Source: Clostridiales bacterium (GTDB lineage: Bacteria > Bacillota > Clostridia > Oscillospirales > CAG-272). From it: a stretch of 8,384 bases of DNA. Both the position numbers and the translations under genes were made by a program. The stretch covers positions 1-8,384 of the forward strand of contig DPGK01000036.1 of assembly GCA_003523225.1 (NCBI GenBank). Reading direction: 5' to 3'. The notes below the pieces were generated by a model. It ran no database searches and was not told where the DNA came from. It was given only the letters and a program-made list of their open reading frames with translations. Of the stretch, positions 1-6,288 are shown piece after piece. Each line of letters starts with the position of its first letter. The first letter of the stretch is position 1.

Positions 1-37
1 GAATTCAGACAAGATCAAGGGCAAAACCGACCAAGAT

Positions 38-78
38 CCCCGTAAAATGCCGGATTCCCGACCGACATTTTACAGGGG
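38..78. repeat. Second imperfect inverted repeat that shares its GGGG arm with the adjacent hairpin
   Basis: CCCCGTAAAATG (38-49) pairs with CATTTTAC-A-GGGG (66-78) with one bulged A at 74. A C/A mismatch (50/65) and an inner CGG/CCG helix (51-53/62-64) extend it, closing an 8-nt loop. The GGGG at 75-78 is also the base of the 75-109 stem, so the two structures compete. It may be a backup terminator or a 3'-end stabilising structure; neither strand has a U tract after it. Confidence 0.5.
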
Positions 79-109
79 CTGTAAAAAACATCGAGTTTTT
101 TACAGCCCC
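75..109. terminator. Perfect 15-bp stem hairpin at the 3' end of the ABC operon, probable (bidirectional) terminator
   Basis: GGGGCTGTAAAAAAC (75-89) pairs perfectly with GTTTTTTACAGCCCC (95-109) around a 5-nt loop. It lies 20 nt beyond the stop codon of the DUF4340 gene, the expected place for the operon terminator. In the minus direction the stem is followed by TGTAAAATG, which is a poor U tract. In the plus direction it is followed by ATATTTTG, which is better. It may therefore serve a convergent gene off the left edge as well as, or instead of, the ABC operon. The hairpin itself is certain from the bases; its use as a terminator is inferred. Confidence 0.72.
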
Positions 110-129
110 ATATTTTGTAATTGGAAATA

Positions 130-2358
130 TCAATATTTGCTTGTCGGGGTTATCGTCTCGCCGGTCATGACTCTTCCGGCGTCGGAAATTATCTTGTCGA
201 CAAACGAGCGCGAAACGTAAAACTCGGCGCTGTCACCGACCGCCATAAGCGAGCGGCGCTCAGTGTATGAGTAGAAGGTATACTCAAACTTGCTCTTCTT
301 ATCAAATGAAGTCAGCACCGTCAGCTTTGCCTGAGCCTTTGACGGGTCGGCAAGATATGCCGCTATCTGGTCGTCGGTAAGTCCGCTGTCTCCGTCGTGT
401 GCGTCTCCGCCTATCGAGGCGTAAAGCAACGACTGGAAGAATTTGCGGAAGTTCGCCATTCCGCAGCGCAGGTAAGTCTTTGATATGCCTTCCGGCGTGG
501 TAACGGTTATCGTATCCGCTCCGACCTCGATCTTGTTTCCTGTTTTCGCGTCGGTAATGCTGCCTATAAGCACCACTACCTCCTCACCGCGGCTGTTGGT
601 TTCGTACTTTGCCCCGCGAATGCTGGCGCGGTTACCGTCGGCATCCACAGCCTTGACAAGCTCATGGTCAATTGTCCAGGTAAATCCGCTTGCGTCCGTA
701 ACGGTAAGGCTTGATATTGCCTCCATTACAGTGCCGTCCGGTGCGACGGCGCGTATCTTCATCTTGTCGGATGAAATAGTTCCCTTCTCCTTGGCGGTGG
801 CTGATGCGGTATCGGGGTTCGTCACCGAGTCGCTTTCCGAATTGTCAAGATAGAAGTGGTATGCGCCGTCCGCAGTCTCAAGTATTACCTCGGTAGCCCA
901 GGCAAGGTTCATTGAGAAGTAAGAGGCATCCACCCAGTCGATTAGACGGTAATCAAGGAAAAGCAGCTGTGTGCGGCTGACCTCGACTACCATGTCATAG
1001 ATCGCAGAAGTCATATAGTAAGTTCCGCGGTCGGTCATTTTACTGACCAGAATGGTATGCTCGATAGGTTCAGTGCCTACGCCGTCAGATGCCGGCGGCG
1101 TGTATTCGAAATAAATAACATACTCAGGCTCGTAAAGCCCGCACGTCTTCATATCCTCCTCTGTGGGTCCGAGCTTTGTCACATTGAGGAAGCTCATCTG
1201 ATAGAAGGACTGAAGCGCCGCGTCGGCAGCATTGGGGTCGATGTCGTATTTATCCGGATAGTTCATAACATACGCCGTGTTGGCGTAGAATGTCCCGGTA
1301 CGCGCCTCAAGATCCCAGTACGAAAAGCTGACTATCGGCAGAACGCTTGATGTTTCAGGGTCTTCAATATTTGTAAGGTCAGCTCCCTTGAAAACAGAGA
1401 ACTTCTGAACATTGAAGTACGAGTTGAGCGTCATGGGGTAACAGACCGTGGGAGTAACGAAGGTTTCGATCGGCAGCTCAAAAACGCTGTCTACGCTCTC
1501 AGTCAGTGTGGACTGACCGTACACCCCGATAAGAGAGGCGTCAACGCTGTAATTCATTATATAGACTGCGTCGCGCCCGCTGTACCGGACATAGTAGCCT
1601 GCTCCGGAGGGGATCATATCGCCGACATAAACGGTGTGCATGTTGTTTGAGGTATCAATGAGCCTGTACCATGAGGGCGAATAATCATACTCGTTACCGT
1701 TCTCATCCTTGCGCTTTTCGCTGTCAAGACCGTATTCGGTGAATTTTCCGTCAGCGTCCTTTATCGGGTCTTGGATCTTCTCCATCGTCAGAGGGTATCC
1801 GCAGGAGACGGCAAGCTGAGAGAACAGCGCCTTGTCATACGGAGTGCCCTCAAAATTCTTTATCTGGAAGTTATCATCCTTATCACGGTAAAAGGTATAA
1901 TCCTGTGATGCCGTATGAACCTGAATCGACTGAACGCTTGCCTGCTGCGTGTGGCGGAACATAAGTATCCGCTTTGACGAGCCGACCTCCTCGCCGTCCT
2001 CGGTATCGACTACGGCAATAATCTCATACGCGCCGGTATCCTTGTCTACCTCTACAAGGGTTCCAAGCTCGGTGCTGAAATAACCGTCTTTGGTAGTCTC
2101 AAGAGTATATCCGTCCTTGTCGCACAGCACATACACGCCCGATTTCTGCTTTATATAGTATTTCAGCCCGTCGATATCGGTAAATATGATACGGTTGACA
2201 AAGTAGGTGGCGACTCCGAGCCCCACGCCAAGCAGAATAACGCATACAAGCAGGATCGCCGTGGCGCGCTTCTGTGCCTTGAGGATCGAACGCCTGCGCC
2301 GTCCGGTCGCGGCTGTTCCGTTTTCCTTTTCTTTTTCTTTTTCTTTTATCTGTTTCAT
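130..2358 (-). CDS. Membrane-anchored DUF4340 domain protein of a Gld-type ABC export system
   Basis: A 742-residue protein of unknown biochemical role. It begins with a charged cytoplasmic segment carrying a KEKEKEKE run (residues 5-12) and RRRR (20-23). One membrane helix follows at about residues 32-54 (ATAILLVCVILLGVGLGVATYFV), so the remaining roughly 690 residues should lie outside the membrane. They are rich in Tyr, Asp and Thr and contain repeated beta-type segments such as KSGVYVLCDKDGYTLE, as in DUF4340 proteins. That family is repeatedly encoded beside GldG-type ABC components. The ATG overlaps the stop of the GldG-like gene in an ATGA junction, and AGGAG (2368-2372 on the complement) sits 9 nt upstream, so translation is probably coupled. 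It is the last gene of the operon, followed by the 75-109 hairpin. The DUF4340 assignment rests on architecture, context and resemblance from memory, not on a profile search. Confidence 0.82.
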   Translation of the reverse strand: MKQIKEKEKEKENGTAATGRRRRSILKAQKRATAILLVCVILLGVGLGVATYFVNRIIFTDIDGLKYYIKQKSGVYVLCDKDGYTLETTKDGYFSTELGTLVEVDKDTGAYEIIAVVDTEDGEEVGSSKRILMFRHTQQASVQSIQVHTASQDYTFYRDKDDNFQIKNFEGTPYDKALFSQLAVSCGYPLTMEKIQDPIKDADGKFTEYGLDSEKRKDENGNEYDYSPSWYRLIDTSNNMHTVYVGDMIPSGAGYYVRYSGRDAVYIMNYSVDASLIGVYGQSTLTESVDSVFELPIETFVTPTVCYPMTLNSYFNVQKFSVFKGADLTNIEDPETSSVLPIVSFSYWDLEARTGTFYANTAYVMNYPDKYDIDPNAADAALQSFYQMSFLNVTKLGPTEEDMKTCGLYEPEYVIYFEYTPPASDGVGTEPIEHTILVSKMTDRGTYYMTSAIYDMVVEVSRTQLLFLDYRLIDWVDASYFSMNLAWATEVILETADGAYHFYLDNSESDSVTNPDTASATAKEKGTISSDKMKIRAVAPDGTVMEAISSLTVTDASGFTWTIDHELVKAVDADGNRASIRGAKYETNSRGEEVVVLIGSITDAKTGNKIEVGADTITVTTPEGISKTYLRCGMANFRKFFQSLLYASIGGDAHDGDSGLTDDQIAAYLADPSKAQAKLTVLTSFDKKSKFEYTFYSYTERRSLMAVGDSAEFYVSRSFVDKIISDAGRVMTGETITPTSKY

Positions 2359-3965
2359 GCGTACTTTCTCCTGACGAGAATAATAACGCCCGCTCCGAAT
2401 ACAATGATGGGAGGTATAACTGTGAGAGCGATGGTATAGCGGTTTGCCTCAGCGGTGGTAAGACTTTCGATCTCGGTGGAAACAAACATCTTGCATTCAA
2501 GTCCCACCGGAACGAACTCCTTACCCATGGCGCGCATGGCGCTAAGCATTACATCGGTATTGCCGTAAACATTTGACTGAAGCAGCTTTGTGCTGAGGAA
2601 GCCGGTCGAACCGCAGGCAAGAATATAAGAATAGTCAGCGTCGGTATTGTTGACCATTCGTGTCTCGCGCGTTACCGTCATCAGCTTAAAGGGGTCTGCC
2701 TCGGTTGCAGTGCCGATCTCGCGTCCCCCTGCCATTGTCTTGGCTCCGGTGTACGAGGTGAACACGTCATAAATATCGCGTGTAATACCGTCGCGGAAAT
2801 AAGCACCGTACTCAAAGTTTTCGGTGGAATCGTCCTCATCCGTGTACTCTGTCAGCAGGTAGTTATCCGCGTACACGATAGGCATTACATTTTTGAAGAT
2901 GACCTTGGGCGGATACTGGGTACGCAGATCCTTGTGTATCGAAGCACCGAGTCCCGCTGAGGTGTACGCGCCGACGATGGTGAGTCCATCGGTGGTCAGA
3001 GAATGGGCATTGTCCTGCACAACGCAGGATTCCACCTTACCGAGAGCATCCTCATAGCGCACGAATTTTATTCCCCATTCACCAAGGTACTCCTCAAGGT
3101 GCGGCAGTCGCGGCGTGGCGGGATCAAGGAATACCGCCATGGCGTTTGTGCCGTCAAGGAAGCGGTCGATCTTTTCAATTTCCGACTTATCGGAGATCCC
3201 CTCCTCCTTCACAAGGAAATCATCGCTCGGATCGTATACAAAGAGCATACGGCAGTCCGCGGGAATTTCCTCGTTCGCAAGGTCGATGAGCTGAAGCTTG
3301 TAGCCTGCGTCCTCAAGCATGGAAAGCAGTGCGGAGCTTGAAGCAAGCTCGCTTTCGGTGACAAACGGCTCACCGTGGTTGTAGGTCAGGCAAACAATGG
3401 GAGACTCTGCCTGAGTAACCGCAAGGATGCCGGAAACCAGCTTTTTCTCCCCGTTATATGCCACAGGGGTGCTGGTATCGCCCTCTTCAAACATATAGAA
3501 GGCTCTCAGTGTGTACACGCGGAACTCAGTGCCGCAGGTCACGATAACGGAGTAGGAATTGATGGTGGATTTGGAGGTGGTCTTGTACGGGTTGACAGCC
3601 GTGGGGTTGCGGAAGATATCTATGTTTTCAACCTTTACATAGTCAACCTTCTGAGCTATCTCAAGCGCGCTCTGATAAACAAGGCGCTGAGTGAACTCGG
3701 CATTCAGATTATCGGGTTCGTCACAGAAGATGATCTTTACATCCTGTCCCTTGGTGTCAACGCCCTTCAAAGCTTCTACCGCCGCGTCGGACAGCGTGTA
3801 AAGGCTTTCGGTGGTCATATCGGTGTACCAGCGGAACTTCTCCGCCAGCAGCGAAAAGAGTGCGTTGAACAGTATCACTGCGGCAACAAGCACGCAGGTA
3901 AGCAGCAGTGCCACTCCACCGTAGCGTAAGCGGCGGGAGCGCATCGTTTTGTTAGTGTTATTCAT
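2355..3965 (-). CDS. GldG-like ABC transporter auxiliary/substrate-binding protein
   Basis: A 536-residue membrane protein. It has an N-terminal helix (about residues 15-38), a large predicted extracytoplasmic region (about 45-508) and a C-terminal helix (about 510-531, IALTVIPPIIVFGAGVIILV) ending in RRKYA. GldG-family signs are the post-helix motif D49-M-T51 with LYTLS (55-59), typical of the N-terminal domain, and the NHGE motif (196-199) after a predicted beta strand, matching the GHGE-type motif of the ABC_transp_aux domain. In the GldFG family the protein partners the permease, but its exact role is unresolved. The frame stays open upstream to a TTG at 3989, which would add 8 residues. 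I chose the ATG at 3965 because a perfect GGGAGG (3973-3978) lies 7 nt upstream, immediately after the permease stop. The 3' end overlaps the DUF4340 start by 4 nt. Confidence 0.88.
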   Translation of the reverse strand: MNNTNKTMRSRRLRYGGVALLLTCVLVAAVILFNALFSLLAEKFRWYTDMTTESLYTLSDAAVEALKGVDTKGQDVKIIFCDEPDNLNAEFTQRLVYQSALEIAQKVDYVKVENIDIFRNPTAVNPYKTTSKSTINSYSVIVTCGTEFRVYTLRAFYMFEEGDTSTPVAYNGEKKLVSGILAVTQAESPIVCLTYNHGEPFVTESELASSSALLSMLEDAGYKLQLIDLANEEIPADCRMLFVYDPSDDFLVKEEGISDKSEIEKIDRFLDGTNAMAVFLDPATPRLPHLEEYLGEWGIKFVRYEDALGKVESCVVQDNAHSLTTDGLTIVGAYTSAGLGASIHKDLRTQYPPKVIFKNVMPIVYADNYLLTEYTDEDDSTENFEYGAYFRDGITRDIYDVFTSYTGAKTMAGGREIGTATEADPFKLMTVTRETRMVNNTDADYSYILACGSTGFLSTKLLQSNVYGNTDVMLSAMRAMGKEFVPVGLECKMFVSTEIESLTTAEANRYTIALTVIPPIIVFGAGVIILVRRKYA

Positions 3966-3972
3966 TGCAAAA

Positions 3973-3978
3973 CCTCCC
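3973..3978 (-). promoter_or_regulatory. Shine-Dalgarno GGGAGG that decides the GldG-like start
   Basis: CCTCCC on the plus strand reads GGGAGG on the coding strand, 7 nt before the ATG at 3965. The permease stop codon (3980-3982) lies just upstream, so ribosomes ending the permease are positioned to reinitiate. This favours the 536-residue form over the TTG-started 544-residue form, whose own start would lie inside the permease coding sequence. Confidence 0.8.
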
Positions 3979-3979
3979 G

Positions 3980-4768
3980 TCATGCCCAACGGCGGCGCTC
4001 ATACACGCGCACAGTCAGGTATAGGAAAATAAAGGTGAGAGAAACATAGTAAAGCAGCGCAGACCAGTCAAGTATCCCGTAGCCGAAATTCGAGAATCGG
4101 GAAAGCACGCTTACCCAGTCAAGCACATATCTCACCGCGTAGCTGGTGATAAGCCGCGTTCCGTCCGCGTCATTTCCCACCTGAGCAAGCATATTAAGAA
4201 CAATCATGGATATCAGCACACCGATGGTTATAACAGCGGCGGAAAGCTGATTTTCCGTCAGCGAGGAAACAAACAGTCCTATGGCTATGAAAGCGGCGCC
4301 TATAAGCATTACGCCGATAAGAGAGCCGAATATCTGTGCGGTATTGGGACCGATATGATCTCCGGTGAGCCAGTCACCGGAGGCTTTTTTCGCCGCTATC
4401 TCTGAAGATGCGATCGAATAAAGCGGAATGAAATTAATGCACGAAAGTAGGAGAGAGCCGACAAAGAGCGTGAGTGCGGCGCAGAATTTGCCCATGACCA
4501 TGCCTATTATCGTTACAGGCGAGGTCAAAAGCAGCTGCTCGGTGCGCATTTTGCGCTCCTCGGCAAACATCCGCATGGTAAGCAGCGGAATAAGTACTAT
4601 CAATGCGAAGATTATGTACTGGAAATAAGCTGAGGTGCTGTACGAATTGGACTGGAGTGTGGTGTAACAGCAAAGCAGCGCCGCCATAGCAAGAAATACG
4701 CCGACATACACATATCCCACCGCATTGATGAAATACGAGCGCATCTCCTTTTTATAAATTGCAAGCAT
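3980..4768 (-). CDS. ABC-2 type permease, GldF-like
   Basis: A 262-residue integral membrane protein with about six predicted helices. They lie near residues 15-37, 50-66, 88-115, 140-167, 173-196 and 235-255. After helix two it carries MRMFAEER (65-72) followed by TEQLLLTSP (76-84). This cytoplasmic segment is highly characteristic of the GldF/ABC-2 permease family and is thought to contact the ATPase. The length is normal for the family. It would form the channel of the exporter with the ATPase encoded just upstream. The start at 4768 gives the usual MLAIYKKEMRSYF opening, but its ribosome binding site is weak (AAAGG only 3 nt away). A second ATG eight codons in has GGAG directly abutting it, too close to be better. 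The weak initiation signal and a hairpin just upstream may lower its yield relative to the ATPase. Confidence 0.93.
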   Translation of the reverse strand: MLAIYKKEMRSYFINAVGYVYVGVFLAMAALLCCYTTLQSNSYSTSAYFQYIIFALIVLIPLLTMRMFAEERKMRTEQLLLTSPVTIIGMVMGKFCAALTLFVGSLLLSCINFIPLYSIASSEIAAKKASGDWLTGDHIGPNTAQIFGSLIGVMLIGAAFIAIGLFVSSLTENQLSAAVITIGVLISMIVLNMLAQVGNDADGTRLITSYAVRYVLDWVSVLSRFSNFGYGILDWSALLYYVSLTFIFLYLTVRVYERRRWA

Positions 4769-4779
4769 AAGCCTTTACC

Positions 4780-4796
4780 GACCGCTATTTACGGTC
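4780..4796 (-). repeat. Small intercistronic hairpin between ATPase and permease genes
   Basis: GACCG (4780-4784) and CGGTC (4792-4796) form a 5-bp stem with a 7-nt loop in the 58-nt gap between the two coding regions. It ends about 11 nt before the permease start. There is no U tract, so it is not a terminator. It could affect permease translation or transcript processing. The stem is short and chance is possible. Confidence 0.35.
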
Positions 4797-4826
4797 ATCC
4801 TTTCAGATTATATTGAAGTTTTTACC

Positions 4827-5990
4827 TTAGTCTTCTTTTTTGCCGTCCGGCTTGTCCCCGTCGGAGCTACCGGAAAAGGTATCTGATTTTATCGTATAGT
4901 CCTCGTAATATTTGCCCTCGTCCGCCGGCGCTTCCTCGGGCACATCATTTGCCTGCTGCATCTGCTCGGCGGTCTTATGGATTATATCTCCCGCAAGCTC
5001 GCGTTCGGCAGCCGCACGGCGGTCGCGCGCCGCGCTCTTTGACTCCGGCTTTTTCGCGCCGGTCTTGTCAACTACCGCAATGAAGATATCCTCTATGCTG
5101 AGTCCCAGTGCCTCAAGTCCGATAATAGGCCACTTCTTTTCAGCCATCGTCCAGAACAGCTTCTTGCGTATGTCGATACCGACCTCGCTCTCGACCATAT
5201 ATGTATAAGCGTCGCCGTCGCGCGCGGCAAGCACCTCGGCGTAGGTAACGCCGGGCATGTTGCGCAGAACAGCCAGAACATCGCGCTGCGGTCCTGCGAT
5301 CTTGACATTGAAGCGCCGGGTGTTCTCAACCGCACGGGAGATGTTTTCGGTCAGCTCGTCGGCAACGATCTTACCCTTGTTGATAATGATTATACGGTCG
5401 CATACCGCCTGCACCTCCTGAAGTATGTGGGTGGAAAGGATAACGGTATGCTCCTTGCCGAGCGTGCGGATAAGGTTTCTTATTTCTATTATCTGTTTGG
5501 GGTCAAGTCCTATCGTCGGCTCGTCGAAGATCACGACCGGAGGATTTCCTACCAGCGCCTGAGCAATGCCGACGCGCTGACGGTATCCCTTTGAAAGATT
5601 TTTGATAAGTCTGCGGCGCACATCTCCGATCTTAACCACCGAGCATATTTCTTCAAGATGCTTTTCCTTGTTGAGGGTGCATCCCTTGAGGTCGTAGGCA
5701 AAAGAGAGATATTCGTCCACCGTCATATCGGGGTAAAGCGGAGGCTGCTCCGGCAGGTATCCGATAAGCCGTTTGGCGTTGAGTGGGTCGTCAAGGATAT
5801 CGGCTCCGCCCACGGTGACGCTGCCCGAGGTCGAGGAGAGATATCCGGTAAGGATATTCATGGTCGTGCTTTTTCCGGCGCCGTTCGGACCGAGAAAGCC
5901 GACCACTTCACCGCGCTCCACCTCAAAGCTGATATCATCCACAGCGCAGAATGAGCCGTAGTTTTTGACCAGGTGAGATATTTTAATCAT
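4827..5990 (-). CDS. ABC transporter ATP-binding protein, GldA-like
   Basis: A 387-residue cytoplasmic ATPase that should power the exporter formed with the downstream permease. All nucleotide-binding motifs are intact: Walker A GPNGAGKST (34-42), Q-loop around Q82 in YLPEQPPLYPDMTV, signature LSKGYRQRV (132-140), Walker B VVIFDEPT (152-159) with catalytic E157, D-loop GLDP (161-164) and switch H188. LPEQPPLY and LSKGYRQR are typical of the GldA/CcmA-like ABC-2 group. Residues about 220-310 form a C-terminal domain of the kind seen in this group. The last 70 or so residues are a charged, low-complexity extension rich in Ala, Glu, Asp and Lys and ending in KKED, which makes the protein longer than the usual roughly 300-320. 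The ATG at 5990 has AAAGGAA (6001-6007 on the complement) 10 nt upstream. It is the first gene of the operon. Confidence 0.95.
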   Translation of the reverse strand: MIKISHLVKNYGSFCAVDDISFEVERGEVVGFLGPNGAGKSTTMNILTGYLSSTSGSVTVGGADILDDPLNAKRLIGYLPEQPPLYPDMTVDEYLSFAYDLKGCTLNKEKHLEEICSVVKIGDVRRRLIKNLSKGYRQRVGIAQALVGNPPVVIFDEPTIGLDPKQIIEIRNLIRTLGKEHTVILSTHILQEVQAVCDRIIIINKGKIVADELTENISRAVENTRRFNVKIAGPQRDVLAVLRNMPGVTYAEVLAARDGDAYTYMVESEVGIDIRKKLFWTMAEKKWPIIGLEALGLSIEDIFIAVVDKTGAKKPESKSAARDRRAAAERELAGDIIHKTAEQMQQANDVPEEAPADEGKYYEDYTIKSDTFSGSSDGDKPDGKKED

Positions 5991-6031
5991 AAAAAGCGGG
6001 TTCCTTTCTTTTCAGTTTGTGACACACAGTA

Positions 6032-6040
6032 AGTATAACA
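6032..6040 (-). promoter_or_regulatory. Candidate extended -10 promoter of the ABC operon
   Basis: On the minus strand the bases read TGT-TATACT, an extended -10 (TGn followed by a 5/6 match to TATAAT). No good -35 box lies 17 nt upstream (ATAAAA), which is tolerable for an extended -10. Transcription would start near 6025, giving a leader of about 35 nt. An alternative further upstream is TTGCGA (6080-6075) with TAAAAT (6059-6054), but its 15-nt spacer is short. Confidence 0.42.
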
Positions 6041-6060
6041 CGCAAATATAAATATTTTAT

Positions 6061-6215
6061 GAACGCAGGGCAATTCGCAAAAAAAAGCTGTCCCTGTCGC
6101 ATGATTTTACTGTGATATTCATGTGAATTTAACCTCAAGAGCTTCGCCAAGCCCGATACGTTAGCCCGACAGCCGAAATACCCTGTGTTAAAAACAGCGC
6201 CGAGCCACTCAAAAG
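6061..6215. other. Central part of the divergent intergenic region, with possible operator-like repeats
   Basis: The divergent gap 5991-6288 is 298 nt long. Between its two promoters I see an inverted repeat ATTCA-TG-TGAAT (6117-6128), two copies of AGCCCGA (6150-6156 and 6163-6169) 13 nt apart start to start, and a weak CAGGG/CCCTG pair (6066-6070/6092-6096). None is long enough to name a regulator. Reading frames crossing the region lack a ribosome binding site and have no recognisable protein character. No tRNA, riboswitch or intrinsic terminator is evident. Confidence 0.3.
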
Positions 6216-6218
6216 CAC

Positions 6219-6247
6219 TTGCGAAATTCCGCGCGATGTTGTATAAT
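6219..6247 (+). promoter_or_regulatory. Sigma-70/SigA-type promoter of the zinc-ribbon and TPM genes
   Basis: TTGCGA (6219-6224, 4/6 match to TTGACA) is separated by 17 nt from a perfect TATAAT (6242-6247). Transcription should begin near 6254, giving a leader of about 35 nt before the GTG start. It is the best housekeeping promoter in the window and does not look like an extracytoplasmic sigma factor site. Confidence 0.7.
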
Positions 6248-6273
6248 GTACTCAATAAAAACATTCATCTTTT

Positions 6274-6281
6274 AAGAGGAG
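6274..6281 (+). promoter_or_regulatory. Shine-Dalgarno AAGAGGAG that fixes the GTG start
   Basis: AAGAGGAG ends 7 nt before the GTG at 6289. The strong site at ideal spacing supports the GTG start, and no ATG lies in frame between this site and the first zinc-binding cysteines. Confidence 0.8.
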
Positions 6282-6288
6282 TAAAACA

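Noticed and set aside
1..45. Possible C-terminal end of a plus-strand gene stopping at TAA 43-45
   Set aside because: Only 14 residues are visible with no recognisable motif, and another frame is equally open. The plus-direction hairpin at 75-109 makes a convergent neighbour plausible, but the bases do not prove it.
485..853. 122-residue plus-strand frame opposite the DUF4340 gene
   Set aside because: It is a shadow of the DUF4340 coding strand. The Ser/Ala/Val-rich translation is what antisense reading of such a gene gives, and no start signals support it.
3375..3929. 184-residue open frame on the plus strand opposite the GldG-like gene
   Set aside because: It is wholly antisense to a well-supported gene with membrane helices and family motifs, has no ribosome binding site I can see, and its translation shows no recognisable domain.
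5983..6264. 93-residue minus-strand frame upstream of and overlapping the ATPase start
   Set aside because: It spans the divergent promoter region and runs into the ATPase start out of frame. It lacks a ribosome binding site and shows no family resemblance.
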